A stretch of DNA of 64,000 bases from Candidatus Zixiibacteriota bacterium. GTDB taxonomy: Bacteria > Zixibacteria > MSB-5A5 > GN15 > JAAZOE01. The translations under genes and the position numbers were made by a program. A model generated the notes under the pieces. The model searched no databases. It was given only the letters and a program-made list of their open reading frames with translations, and was not told the origin of the DNA. The DNA lies in assembly GCA_023138975.1 (NCBI GenBank), contig JAGLON010000012.1, positions 1 to 64,000 on the forward strand, given 5' to 3'. Below, in pieces: positions 37,853 to 46,544 of the stretch (the stretch's first letter is position 1; each line of letters starts with the position of its first letter).

Positions 37853-39704
37853 CCGAAGGAATGTAGAACAAATACCGCTCATCACCGTCGATTATAACCG
37901 GTCGGAGATGGAACCCGAGAATATCATCCTGCTCTTTATTAGTGTGTTTGAGGTTAAAGGATATAATTCCACCTGAGACATAAATTGTTTGTACCGGAAT
38001 TTCAGTCGTCCCCGCCGTTGTATAGTGATTAATCTCTTTCACATCGGCAACAAACCGCCGTCCCTCTTCAAACAGCTTCTGTTGAAAACAATGCACGGTC
38101 GCTTCGTGGAAGACTCCATCTCTTTGAAAAATAATTTTGAGATTCAGCCCCCGACCATAAATGAATATCGATTCGGAATTAGGGGACACGTTTTGCAAAT
38201 CAGTAGTTGCAATATCGACCGATTCTGTCCCGGGAAGAATATCATAAATCGTATGCAGACGCGTCTGACCGGTTTTATTTTTGCCCACAATAGCAACAAC
38301 AGTATCATCTTTTTCCAGTCGATGAGAGGAAGCGCATGATACGGCGTCGTTTACAACAGACCCATTCAAGACTTTAATTCGGCACAGCGATCTGTTTTTT
38401 CTTGATATAATATCCTCTACCCGACCGGGCGTTAACTCCTGCCGGTTATAAATATGGCGGGATACTCCCTGAGACGTTTCAGCGATTATTTCAAGTCCAT
38501 ATTTATATCTGGCTAAAGCATGCCCGATTTTCTCAAGCGGAAGATTGTCACGGTCCAAAACTCGATAGCGGATTATCTCAACTTCGGGTTTTGCAAACAT
38601 GTTTCTCAATGAAAGAGCTTTCTCCAGTCTGGTTTGCAAACTGTGTTCGGCCAGAGATTCGTCATTGATAGTAAGGAGATCAGTTAATCTCATATGCAGA
38701 CGATGCAAATTGTTTTCGCTATCTATAATCTTTCGCAGACTAAACCCATTGAGGCGGTTTTTCCCCTGCGTGGCATATAGAAGTATATCAAAGAGGCAGG
38801 TATGGCAATCAAGCTTAGATACTCTGTCAATGATAAGATTAGTAATTGCATCCGGTAAGAGTAAGGATGAAGCAATATCAACCTTCTTACCGGTTTTTGA
38901 TATCCGAAGCGGAATGCCCGGCTGATACGGGCAAGCTAAAACAGAGTTGCAATTATGAGGTAAGGTATGTTTTTCGATTCGCTCAAATGTGATTTTTGCG
39001 TTGCGATAACCAGCCCCGGTCAGCTTTTCGTCACCATTCGGGATTTTACTAAACAGCACCGCCGGGATGGTGGTTGCCTTGTTATAATCGATTTCACCAA
39101 GCTTATCAGTGATGCGGGTGTCAGGGATGGCTCCGCGAAAAACAAGCGATGTTTCCAGAACTTTTCGAATGCGGCGATATTTGAAATGAGCGATTTCCGG
39201 CATGCCGGATTCTGAGACATATTCACGAAAAGGAATATGCCGGCATTGCCGAATATCTTTTCCGCACACCGAACACTCCGGCAACTCAAAGGTGAAACTG
39301 ATGGAGCACTCTTTGTAGATTCCGCCGTCAATATTCTTCTGCAAATCGGCTGCTCCAGCACTGTCTTTCATCCAGTAGAAATACGATTTTATCCAGATAC
39401 GATTTTCTATTGAGGTTCGGATAGCGTAGAAATTTCTGGCCACGGGAAGGGTTTCCCGATTATGCCCTATCATTACCGGAGCGTCCGGAAGTAACTCCGT
39501 CAATATGTCCAGTTCATCATCATCGAATTTCCCGCCCTGGCTGTTAATCTGATCAGACACGATATACATGGCGCGGATAAAAACATCTTCTTTGGCAAGC
39601 GGTTTGGGCGGATTGACTTTCTCATTAATTTTTTCGACTAAATCACGCTCGTAGATTTCACCGCTATCGGCTAATTTAGCGCTAAGGTACCCTGCTAACT
39701 TCAT
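37827..39704 (-). CDS. Prohead protease with long C-terminal extension
   Basis: ATG 39704 is preceded by GGAGG at seven bases and gives 625 residues; the longer frame to 39776 has no ribosome site. Residues about 1-190 look like a caudovirus prohead protease: PVMIGHNRETLPVAR with His near residue 81, GGIYKECSISFTF with candidate Ser near 134-136, and the cysteine cluster CSVCGKDIRQC found in many of these proteases. The remaining 430 residues match nothing I recognise and include an all-beta C-terminal half. Usual prohead proteases have 170-300 residues, so the extension could be a fused scaffold or another domain. Confidence 0.75.
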   Translation of the reverse strand: MKLAGYLSAKLADSGEIYERDLVEKINEKVNPPKPLAKEDVFIRAMYIVSDQINSQGGKFDDDELDILTELLPDAPVMIGHNRETLPVARNFYAIRTSIENRIWIKSYFYWMKDSAGAADLQKNIDGGIYKECSISFTFELPECSVCGKDIRQCRHIPFREYVSESGMPEIAHFKYRRIRKVLETSLVFRGAIPDTRITDKLGEIDYNKATTIPAVLFSKIPNGDEKLTGAGYRNAKITFERIEKHTLPHNCNSVLACPYQPGIPLRISKTGKKVDIASSLLLPDAITNLIIDRVSKLDCHTCLFDILLYATQGKNRLNGFSLRKIIDSENNLHRLHMRLTDLLTINDESLAEHSLQTRLEKALSLRNMFAKPEVEIIRYRVLDRDNLPLEKIGHALARYKYGLEIIAETSQGVSRHIYNRQELTPGRVEDIISRKNRSLCRIKVLNGSVVNDAVSCASSHRLEKDDTVVAIVGKNKTGQTRLHTIYDILPGTESVDIATTDLQNVSPNSESIFIYGRGLNLKIIFQRDGVFHEATVHCFQQKLFEEGRRFVADVKEINHYTTAGTTEIPVQTIYVSGGIISFNLKHTNKEQDDILGFHLRPVIIDGDERYLFYIPSVNYLPGEL

Positions 39705-39940
39705 TTGTAATCCTCCAGCTTTTACATAAGCGGGAGGATTCGTAATTTGCATCGACTTGATAGTAAAACCGAACAAAATCGTTACAACTCTGCAACTGTT
39801 TGCCTGACTTGGCTTACGAGAACATGGCTAAAAACGTAACGCGTTGCTACTCTATACGTTATACTGTTCACTTTTCACACACCACTCAGGCACTTTCCTT
39901 GCGCTATAACTATTTGAATAAATTCTACTTAGGAGTCGAG

Positions 39941-40045
39941 ATGGTTAAGTATCGCAGAAAAAGACAGTCGCAAGCCTGGATAGTCGGCGTTATCGTTTTT
40001 GTTCTGGCGATGATGATTACGTTTGCCGATGTCATCAGCATTTAG
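39941..40045 (+). CDS. 34-residue membrane microprotein
   Basis: AGGAG six bases before ATG 39941 opens a 34-codon ORF. The product has a basic N-terminus (MVKYRRKRQSQAW) followed by a single hydrophobic segment (IVGVIVFVLAMMITFA) and ends VISI. The longer plus-strand frame to 39800 has no ribosome site and an implausible N-terminus. The gene is in a 230-base gap between terminase and protease genes, against their strand. Single-span basic microproteins are known in toxin-antitoxin and phage-lysis contexts; no assignment is possible. Confidence 0.5.
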   Translation: MVKYRRKRQSQAWIVGVIVFVLAMMITFADVISI

Positions 40046-40068
40046 TCCGTGGCCGGTTATAAGCATCA

Positions 40069-41427
40069 TTAGATAGCAGAAACTCTGACCGGCACCGGAC
40101 CGCTGACCGGGAAAAGTATCCGGCTCCGCTTCGGCCATAACGCCAGCGCCATTGCCATCACGGCATCAAACTTATTATTGTTTTCCCACATAATCTCACG
40201 CATCTCTGATTCAAGACTCCAGACTCGATTTGATTCGTCTCTTTGAATTATATCCTGATAAATAATTTCACCCCGATTATGAACCAGCAGTAAGTTACCG
40301 AGGAGCTCTGATTTTGATCGGGCAGTAAAGATGACACCCTCAGGATGAAGATCATCCAGCTCTGACATGATAACATCACCCAGACCGGTAGCATCAATAA
40401 TTAGTTTACCGGGGTACTCGATCTGACGCCTCCTGATTAGTGCAACAATATCGCTCCAGTCACGATTATTGCAACGGTCGATTGCTACCATGCGATACGG
40501 TTTTTGAGAAACATCGAATGTTATTCCGACCGTATGTGTCTGTTTTCTGGCCAAATCCCACCCGGAGATATATTCACCGTCAGGCCGACAGTCACAGAGT
40601 GATGAATCAATGATAGCGCGGTCTATATCAGACGAGGAGAATATAGTTTTATCATTATCAATAAAGCGACCGGCGATATTCTGTTCGACCCGGTCGGAGG
40701 GAAGATTGGTCAGCCGCATTTTCAGCGCCTGTCGGGATAAATACGGATTGTCGCGGCTGTCCCCAAACTGAACGTATCCGCGCTCATCATCAGCCTGTAA
40801 TTCGAGCATGCGACGGTAAAACCAATTTTTTCCATTAGGTGTCGAAATTAAATCAAGGCGGCCGTTGCGGTCGGCGAGCCTCATCATAATGACATCATTG
40901 ATAACATAATCCGGGTCGCTTTCAAAAGCCGCTTCATCAAAGGAAAAATGATCATAGTCGTTTCCCAGCAAATAATTCCCCCGGTTTTGCGTTGTGCGGG
41001 CAGTAATTATACTGCCGTTGCCAAAGACCATTTTGGGATACGGCGTGCGGGTAATTGATTTTACCAGAGCCGATAACATGGTGTTGACTCTAACCAGACG
41101 AACGGCTGCATTGAAAATTATATTGGCTTGATCCTGTGTGATCGAAGCGACAACAATATTGTACCGCCCATCTCCCTCGTCCTGCAAATCCCTGATTCTA
41201 AAAAAAGCGCGGTGCAGTATTTTTATCGCCTGTACAAAGGATTTTCCCCATCGATTACCGGTGGCAAGGAGATTTTCACTCTTACAGGAACCTCGCAGCC
41301 AGGCAGCCTGTCCCGGATGCGGATTTACTCTCAGAAATTTCTGCGAAAAATAGACCGGATCTTTAAGCGCCCGCCGCCACAGTATAAGGCCCGGCTCAAA
41401 TGAATCCGGCGATACGGTCTTTATAAT
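40069..41427 (-). CDS. Phage terminase large subunit, start codon atypical
   Basis: The frame is open from 41457 to 40069. The usual start options (TTG 41187) would leave out the Walker A motif, which is clearly encoded upstream as ATGNRWGKS (near 41241-41267), preceded by the family-like LKDPVYFSQKFL and VNPHPGQAAWL. Walker B is HFSFDEAAF, and the nuclease domain shows GWDLARKQTHT, IIDATGLGD and NNKFDAVMA, three acidic metal ligands. No ATG, GTG or TTG exists between the upstream stop (41458-41460) and the Walker A region. ATT 41427 or ATA 41424 lies just after GGGAG and overlaps the portal stop, so non-AUG initiation, ribosome slippage from portal, or a sequencing indel are all possible. 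Confidence 0.8.
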   Translation of the reverse strand: MIKTVSPDSFEPGLILWRRALKDPVYFSQKFLRVNPHPGQAAWLRGSCKSENLLATGNRWGKSFVQAIKILHRAFFRIRDLQDEGDGRYNIVVASITQDQANIIFNAAVRLVRVNTMLSALVKSITRTPYPKMVFGNGSIITARTTQNRGNYLLGNDYDHFSFDEAAFESDPDYVINDVIMMRLADRNGRLDLISTPNGKNWFYRRMLELQADDERGYVQFGDSRDNPYLSRQALKMRLTNLPSDRVEQNIAGRFIDNDKTIFSSSDIDRAIIDSSLCDCRPDGEYISGWDLARKQTHTVGITFDVSQKPYRMVAIDRCNNRDWSDIVALIRRRQIEYPGKLIIDATGLGDVIMSELDDLHPEGVIFTARSKSELLGNLLLVHNRGEIIYQDIIQRDESNRVWSLESEMREIMWENNNKFDAVMAMALALWPKRSRILFPVSGPVPVRVSAI

Positions 41428-42671
41428 AACTCCCGAACTTTTCGCTCCGCCGTTTCCTTATCAATAAGCCCGGCATTCAGTAAATCAATCAATAAGGATG
41501 ATTCATCTTTTTTTATTTTCACTCGTTCCTGGGCCAGCGCGGAAAAACGGTTATCGAATTTCCAGACAGCAGTCAGGTTAAAACCTTTCAAGGCCAACTC
41601 AATATTCGCCAGCCACTCCAAAAAAGCCTGTGCCGAATATTGGACCGAATGTACTTGACGCATGATTAGATCGTATTTGAATTGTGCCCAATTGGTCGTG
41701 GCATTATAGGAATATCCGAGTAAGAACGGCGCCAAATTTGTACCGCTGCAAATCTCTTCAACCATCGAGCGATGAGTCAAGTACCAGTTGTTTGATTTGG
41801 ATCCCCCCTGAATCCCGGGACCGATATGCTCAATAGAGACATCGTCCCAGGTTATCGGATTATCCTCGGTTTTAATATCCCGCACCATTGCCAGAGTATC
41901 ATCGAAATAACTATTCGCCCTTGACACATATTTCTCGTCATTTTCATTCTCTCGTTTTTCTGGCGGAGTAATCTTTATATGAAGCCGGTGATAACCGGAA
42001 TTGTGCATAGAACGGCGCATATCGTCAACCAACTGCTGCTCGATATAGGTGACAAACGGCACCGCATGAAGAATTGATTGACCATATGGGTTGGCAATGT
42101 CGGGGTTATGTGAATAGTAAAACACATTAGTGCCGTGTGAAACGGTGTCTTTCACACCATCGAACTTACGAATCCGCACCTCTCCCGTCGAACTGATTTC
42201 GACCTGGCATTTGCTCAAATCAAAAAACTCCATCTTATATATTCCAGATAAGTCAGAATAAAAATCGAGTTTCCCGGCCACTGCTCCATCGAGGAAAAGC
42301 GAATTAAAAAACGGCACCAATATCTCTGAAGCATTCGAGAAACTCCCGAAATTCTCTTTACTGATCTTATGAAACAAATTAGTGAGTACTTCATCGGCCT
42401 GAAGATTATCGACCTCATCACCCTGAGAGATGTAAGAAAACCCGCCGGGAGCGGCCGCCAAACGGGTCCACGTCCATAGTACCGAGTTTATCAGCGGAAT
42501 TGATTCCGCCATAAAACGATACAACCTGACGCGAAAACTGCTGTCACGGTATTCGTGAGATTGAAAACCGAATGATCCTGTTTTGCGGCTCAGTCTCTCA
42601 ATTGATGGCGAACCGGGTACCCCCAATGCTCCGGATATCCTCGGCGGCACATTTCTATTATTCGTTTTCAT
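41421..42671 (-). CDS. Phage portal protein
   Basis: The 416-residue protein has typical portal features: a helical N-terminal clip region (RVRLYRFMAESIPLI), a motif NPYGQSILHAVPFVTYIEQQ near residues 205-224, and a C-terminal section with SGTNLAPFLLGYS followed by a long helix. It starts with GGAG eight bases upstream of ATG 42671. It is the first gene of the cassette and overlaps the terminase. Length is slightly short for siphovirus portals (400-500). The portal would connect capsid and packaging motor. Confidence 0.8.
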   Translation of the reverse strand: MKTNNRNVPPRISGALGVPGSPSIERLSRKTGSFGFQSHEYRDSSFRVRLYRFMAESIPLINSVLWTWTRLAAAPGGFSYISQGDEVDNLQADEVLTNLFHKISKENFGSFSNASEILVPFFNSLFLDGAVAGKLDFYSDLSGIYKMEFFDLSKCQVEISSTGEVRIRKFDGVKDTVSHGTNVFYYSHNPDIANPYGQSILHAVPFVTYIEQQLVDDMRRSMHNSGYHRLHIKITPPEKRENENDEKYVSRANSYFDDTLAMVRDIKTEDNPITWDDVSIEHIGPGIQGGSKSNNWYLTHRSMVEEICSGTNLAPFLLGYSYNATTNWAQFKYDLIMRQVHSVQYSAQAFLEWLANIELALKGFNLTAVWKFDNRFSALAQERVKIKKDESSLLIDLLNAGLIDKETAERKVRELL

Positions 42672-43315
42672 AAACTGATCTCCTTAAATTGAATTCAATA
42701 GAGCATTCCCAAGCGGAAATACAACCAAACATGTGAGGAAACTGTATTGTCAGAGACTTGGACACCACCAGCCACCTAACTCGTAGCATAACAAGAGCAT
42801 AAGCACCAGTCAGCGCTACTTGTTTGACTGTCGGGTTTTCTGACAGTTTGTTTCGTGCAAAGAAAACATAGGCATTGTAGAAAAGTAATTTAGGCATTGA
42901 TTAAGAGCTTGTTTTGTATTAAACAGGCATTTTAAGGCTATCTCTTTTGCTCTGCTTGGGACACATAAACACCAGGACAACAACAGGTTAAAGGAACTAT
43001 GAGTTTCAGACAACTCTATTATATATAGTTTCCAATGTCATGTGATAAGAGTGCTGCCAGATCCTTTAATAATGGGCCAATTCTCTCTACTATTAAGCCC
43101 TCACATAAGCTGATCAATTACTTTTTATCCATATACATGTCATGATTCCATACAATACTTGCCTAGCGCTATATCCTTATAAAATCAAAAGCCGGCACAG
43201 CTACCGTAACTCGCTGCATAGCGACATCTTACAATCACACCTATCCCCTTTGTAACTCGGCACAGCAATTGCTTTATATTTTGTATTAGAATATCATTTT
43301 ATTACAGAGGGAATC
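42672..43315. other. Gene-free region upstream of the portal gene
   Basis: In 644 bases no convincing gene is seen: short minus-strand frames (42658-42897 and 42816-43013) lack ribosome sites and protein-like composition. A TATAAT-like element on the minus strand near 43020 may serve the portal operon but has no good -35. CGGCACAGC occurs twice (43193-43201 and 43258-43266). No tRNA or integrase-like remnant is visible. Confidence 0.5.
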
Positions 43316-44122
43316 ATGAAAAAATTCCAGATGCTCGTTCTACTGGTCATATTAGTAAGCTTCGGAGGCTCTGCTTTCGGTTTTGCCTTTAGTAATCAGG
43401 CTTTGACTGACACGTACGGCGTAAATCCATTTGATCACCACAACAATACTGCTCCGATTAATTATCCCTACGGTATCGGGTATATTCCTTCTCCTGGAAA
43501 CTATATTGAAGGCGGTGAACGGTACGATCTTGAGGGCTTTTTAGTCACTCATGACGCAGATTTTATGTACGTTGCTGTCACCAATTCTTTCGGTGAAGCA
43601 GCCTATTCTCCATATTATAACCGCAATTATGCTATGGGCGATATCTTCTTCGGTTTCAATAATGATAATAGAGACAAGAACTACGCCATTGATTTTATGA
43701 CCGGAGAATTATACGAAGTCAATGATTCCTGGGATTACATTCCGAATCACAGCACTACTTATTACAGTAATACCGAAATAAGAAACCGTGTTGGTGCTTA
43801 CACTATTGGCGACTTGGCTAACAATACCGGAACTTCCGCGCTTCGTACCGGCGGTTTGACTGATCTTGTCGAAGCTGATCCTATATACAATTTTGAGACC
43901 GATGTTTATACCTACGAGTTCAAAATTGCTATGAGCGACCTGAGAGCTTTAGGCGGTTGGCAGGAAGGTTCCGAGCTGTTTTTTAACACCACTCTTGGAT
44001 GCGGTAATGACCTTATGGAAACTTCTTACAGCACGGCTGTCCCGGAACCGGCGACAATGATTTTATTCGGAATAGGTTTGGCCGGAGCTGGCCTTGTTTC
44101 TCGCAGAAAACGTAAAAAATAA
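43316..44122 (+). CDS. PEP-CTERM sorted extracellular protein
   Basis: The 268-residue product has an N-terminal signal peptide (ending near SAFG) and a C-terminal sorting tail: VPEPATMILFGIGLAGAGLV then a basic end. This VPEP motif, one membrane segment and arginine/lysine cluster are read by exosortase in exopolysaccharide-producing Gram-negative bacteria. The body is beta-rich with several aromatic residues and resembles other PEP-CTERM proteins of unknown role. GAGGGAATC precedes the ATG. A terminator follows, so it is a single-gene unit. No exosortase gene is in this window. Confidence 0.9.
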   Translation: MKKFQMLVLLVILVSFGGSAFGFAFSNQALTDTYGVNPFDHHNNTAPINYPYGIGYIPSPGNYIEGGERYDLEGFLVTHDADFMYVAVTNSFGEAAYSPYYNRNYAMGDIFFGFNNDNRDKNYAIDFMTGELYEVNDSWDYIPNHSTTYYSNTEIRNRVGAYTIGDLANNTGTSALRTGGLTDLVEADPIYNFETDVYTYEFKIAMSDLRALGGWQEGSELFFNTTLGCGNDLMETSYSTAVPEPATMILFGIGLAGAGLVSRRKRKK

Positions 44123-44143
44123 TTTTCAAGTAAATAGATTTTT

Positions 44144-44173
44144 AAAAAGCTTCGTTAATTCGGAGCTTTTTTT
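44144..44173 (+). terminator. Intrinsic terminator
   Basis: AAAAAGCTTCG and CGGAGCTTTTT form an 11-base stem (one G-U) with a six-base loop, then T bases to 44173. It ends the PEP-CTERM transcript. Confidence 0.85.
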
Positions 44174-44199
44174 ATGCCCTTTTCACTCTTTGAGACAGC

Positions 44200-44228
44200 T
44201 TGACAATTTCCTCTCTTTCACCTAAATT
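44200..44228 (+). promoter_or_regulatory. Promoter candidate upstream of the TPR lipoprotein
   Basis: TTGACA (44200-44205) with a 17-base spacer to TAAATT (44223-44228) faces the gene starting at 44423. The leader of about 190 bases contains a hairpin at 44281-44299 (GTTGTGA and TCACAAC) that has no T-run and so is not a terminator. Confidence 0.5.
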
Positions 44229-44422
44229 AAACTATGCAGGAAGGATTCGGTCGGGAATAACTCTAATATATTTTTCCGGTGTTGTGAGACCTTCACAACC
44301 GCCCAGCAAATCTCCGGAATTATTCACTAAAGGCTTTAGTTCCCAAGGGAAATAATAAAAAGAAAAAGACCGTTTCCTCATAATAGGGGTATAAGGAAAT
44401 TAGTATTGTCCGAAGAGAAAAT

Positions 44423-45919
44423 ATGTATCAACAATTAAAGAAATATATAATTATATTGTGCGCCTGTACCGTACTATTTTTCGGCTGTACAGGCGATTCT
44501 GTTCAAAAAGTTTTTTACGAAATGCAGCAATTAGCATTTGCGGCCGGTAAAATCAATGAGCAGATAAACATACAGCCTAATCTTGCAACCTCCGCTGATA
44601 GCGCTCAATTTCGGGATGCGCATATTGCGATTATCGACTACTACATTGCCAATCGTGATAATAGCCTAGATTCAACGATTCAGCATAATATGGGCCGTCT
44701 CGCTCTTGCTTCACAACTGACTCTGGCCCGCTATTATAGTTTTCACCGTAATGCCGATTCAGTTTTAATGGCGTACCGCCGTATCGGAGCCGATATTCCG
44801 GCTGGTCGAGATGATATTGCCGGAGCAGCACTCGGTATTGCGTTAACCTATCGGAGCCTCAGGCAATTTGATTCCACTATCGCAATATATGATAGGGTTC
44901 TCAGGGACTATTATCCTCCTCTTGATTATTATGATCGTCCTAATAATGACATTTTAGCAATCCCGGTAGATAAACTGAAAATCGTGGGTAGTCTTGATGA
45001 TGAATCACTTCGAGGCAAATTTATCGAAGATGCTCTCTCGTACTATAATCGCCTCAAGACAGATTTCCCAGATAACCCCTATGTTATAAAAACCGCTTCA
45101 GTACACGCCAGCCGAGTGTATGCTATAAGTGAACGATGGGACGAGGCAGTCGCTGAGCTTTCTGCGCTGACCGATAGTACCGGGCAGATGCAGGTTGAGT
45201 CAATGGTGCTAATCGGAAATATTTATAATGGCCCCATGAAAGATCTCGATGGCGCGATTGATATCTACAATAAAATCCTGGCTCGTGAGCCTGATAGTTC
45301 TATTATAGGCCAAACACTTTTACGGCTGGGCATAGCCTATTGCGCTCAAGATGACTATGAAGCCGGACGTAAACAGTTTGTCAAAATAAAAAATAAATTC
45401 CATAGAAAAACAAACCTGCTGGCCCAGACTCAGCTCTATTACGCCCAAACATTTCGTGAGCAGGGTCGCTGGGAAAGAACACTTTCTGAACTACAGTGGT
45501 TGATGGAAGCCTATCCTTATACCGAAGAGGCTTATCGAGCAGTACGGCTGATTCCTGAGCATTTCTCAAAAGAAGGGGATTCCAGATTAGCTGAGATTTG
45601 GTTTGATCGGGCGATTGATTTTTATAAAAGAGCGGCGCAAAACAAACAGGGACAAATAGCCGGTGTAGCCGCCAATTCATACCTGGCGGATACCTATCGG
45701 AGGGTTGACCGCTGGGACGATGCCCTTGAAACTTTAGAGAAAATCTACACTCAAGCACCTCGGTCCAAACTGGCCGCAAAGGCGCTTTATAATGCTGCCG
45801 GCATCGCTTTCCAAGAGCTTAACGATACGACCCGAGCGCAAGGGTATCTGGATAAGCTTAACAGCAGCTTCGGCACAACTGACAGCACTTTGATTCACGA
45901 GGATACAGAAAATAATTAA
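44423..45919 (+). CDS. TPR lipoprotein
   Basis: The 498-residue protein carries a signal peptide with a lipobox, VLFFGC near residue 22. The rest is a tetratricopeptide array: repeats such as YDEAVAELS-like segments near residue 240 (ERWDEAVAELSALTD), GAIDIYNKILAREPD, and RWDDALETLEKIYTQAP. It resembles outer-membrane-anchored TPR scaffolds such as BamD-like lipoproteins, but is longer. It is followed 34 bases later by a cohesin-like gene on the same strand, suggesting a two-gene operon. Confidence 0.82.
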   Translation: MYQQLKKYIIILCACTVLFFGCTGDSVQKVFYEMQQLAFAAGKINEQINIQPNLATSADSAQFRDAHIAIIDYYIANRDNSLDSTIQHNMGRLALASQLTLARYYSFHRNADSVLMAYRRIGADIPAGRDDIAGAALGIALTYRSLRQFDSTIAIYDRVLRDYYPPLDYYDRPNNDILAIPVDKLKIVGSLDDESLRGKFIEDALSYYNRLKTDFPDNPYVIKTASVHASRVYAISERWDEAVAELSALTDSTGQMQVESMVLIGNIYNGPMKDLDGAIDIYNKILAREPDSSIIGQTLLRLGIAYCAQDDYEAGRKQFVKIKNKFHRKTNLLAQTQLYYAQTFREQGRWERTLSELQWLMEAYPYTEEAYRAVRLIPEHFSKEGDSRLAEIWFDRAIDFYKRAAQNKQGQIAGVAANSYLADTYRRVDRWDDALETLEKIYTQAPRSKLAAKALYNAAGIAFQELNDTTRAQGYLDKLNSSFGTTDSTLIHEDTENN

Positions 45920-45953
45920 TATATTGAATATACATAAAAATACGGAGGATTAC

Positions 45954-46490
45954 ATGAAGTTCAAAACCCTGTTATTTACCATTCTCGCTCTCTCTTTGTT
46001 CATTGGCACCGCCTTTGCCCAAATCGACTCTATGGGAATAGCCGATACCCTGACTCTCACCTATACTAATTATGCCCCGAGTAAATGGGTAATAGAAGCG
46101 TCTCTATGGAATGATGAGGAGATAGCAGCCTTTGATATCCCTATCAAATATACCGCTGGAATGGCCAAACTAAAGGTTGATTCGGTAACATATACCAATA
46201 CACGGACCGACTATTTCGCCCAAAAATATATTCAAATCGACACGACCGGTCAGATGCTGCATTTCGGTGGCTTGGCCTATATGGGCACAGATAAACCGCC
46301 ATTGGCTCCCGGTACAGGTGCCATTGGCCACGTATATCTTTCGGTATGGGGAGATAAAGAACCAGGCGAATTCGTTATGGATACAACTTTCTTTGCTCCG
46401 AGCAACAAACTAATGCTCGTTGACCGCAACGCCAAAACAATTGTCCCGATAGTAATAATTAAAGAGGCTGTGAAAAAAGATAAAAAGTAA
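45954..46490 (+). CDS. Secreted single-domain cohesin-like protein
   Basis: ATG 45954 follows GGAGG and gives a clean signal peptide (ending near GTAFA); a frame from 45924 is not preferred. The mature 155 residues look like one cohesin-type beta-sandwich: NDEEIAAFDIPIKYTAG near residues 60-75, an inner strand LKVDSVTY, and APGTGAIGHVYLSVWG near residues 130-145. Cohesins bind dockerins, and three dockerin-bearing proteins occur within this window. The similarity is by pattern only. The operon with a TPR lipoprotein suggests it is surface-tethered indirectly. Confidence 0.6.
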   Translation: MKFKTLLFTILALSLFIGTAFAQIDSMGIADTLTLTYTNYAPSKWVIEASLWNDEEIAAFDIPIKYTAGMAKLKVDSVTYTNTRTDYFAQKYIQIDTTGQMLHFGGLAYMGTDKPPLAPGTGAIGHVYLSVWGDKEPGEFVMDTTFFAPSNKLMLVDRNAKTIVPIVIIKEAVKKDKK

Positions 46491-46512
46491 TCAATCAATA
46501 AGATAAACTATT

Positions 46513-46544
46513 AAACGCCGGAATTATCATCCGGCGTTTTTTTT
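46513..46544. terminator. Shared bidirectional terminator
   Basis: AAACGCCGGA (46513-46522) and TCCGGCGTTT (46530-46539) form a ten-base stem with a seven-base loop, then eight T (46537-46544). The convergent nuclease gene ends inside it (stop at 46527-46529), so this hairpin is partly coding. Confidence 0.85.

Larger units (their letters stand above)
28503..42671 (-). mobile_element. Phage-derived capsid and packaging cassette without tail genes
   Basis: Fourteen minus-strand genes run from portal (42671) to a holin-like gene (28503). Recognisable parts are portal, large terminase, prohead protease, decoration-like protein, major capsid protein, connector-like and appendage-like proteins. 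I see no integrase, repressor, replication gene, small terminase, tape measure, sheath or tail tube, and no flanking att repeats or tRNA. Two minus-strand proteins carry signal peptides. Two plus-strand genes (37148 and 39941) are inserted. Tight spacing and intact frames argue against simple decay, apart from the missing terminase start. Confidence 0.75.

Noticed and set aside
39800..40045. An 81-residue version of the membrane microprotein
   Set aside because: The upstream part has no ribosome site. AGGAG lies directly before the ATG at 39941, so only the 34-residue form is supported.
41421..41460. Programmed -1 frameshift from portal into terminase
   Set aside because: The frames overlap and a shift is possible, but no classical slippery heptamer with a following hairpin is seen in this stretch.
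42658..43013. Two short minus-strand ORFs upstream of the portal gene
   Set aside because: Neither has a ribosome site; the first overlaps the portal start, and both have unlikely amino-acid composition. They look like chance frames.
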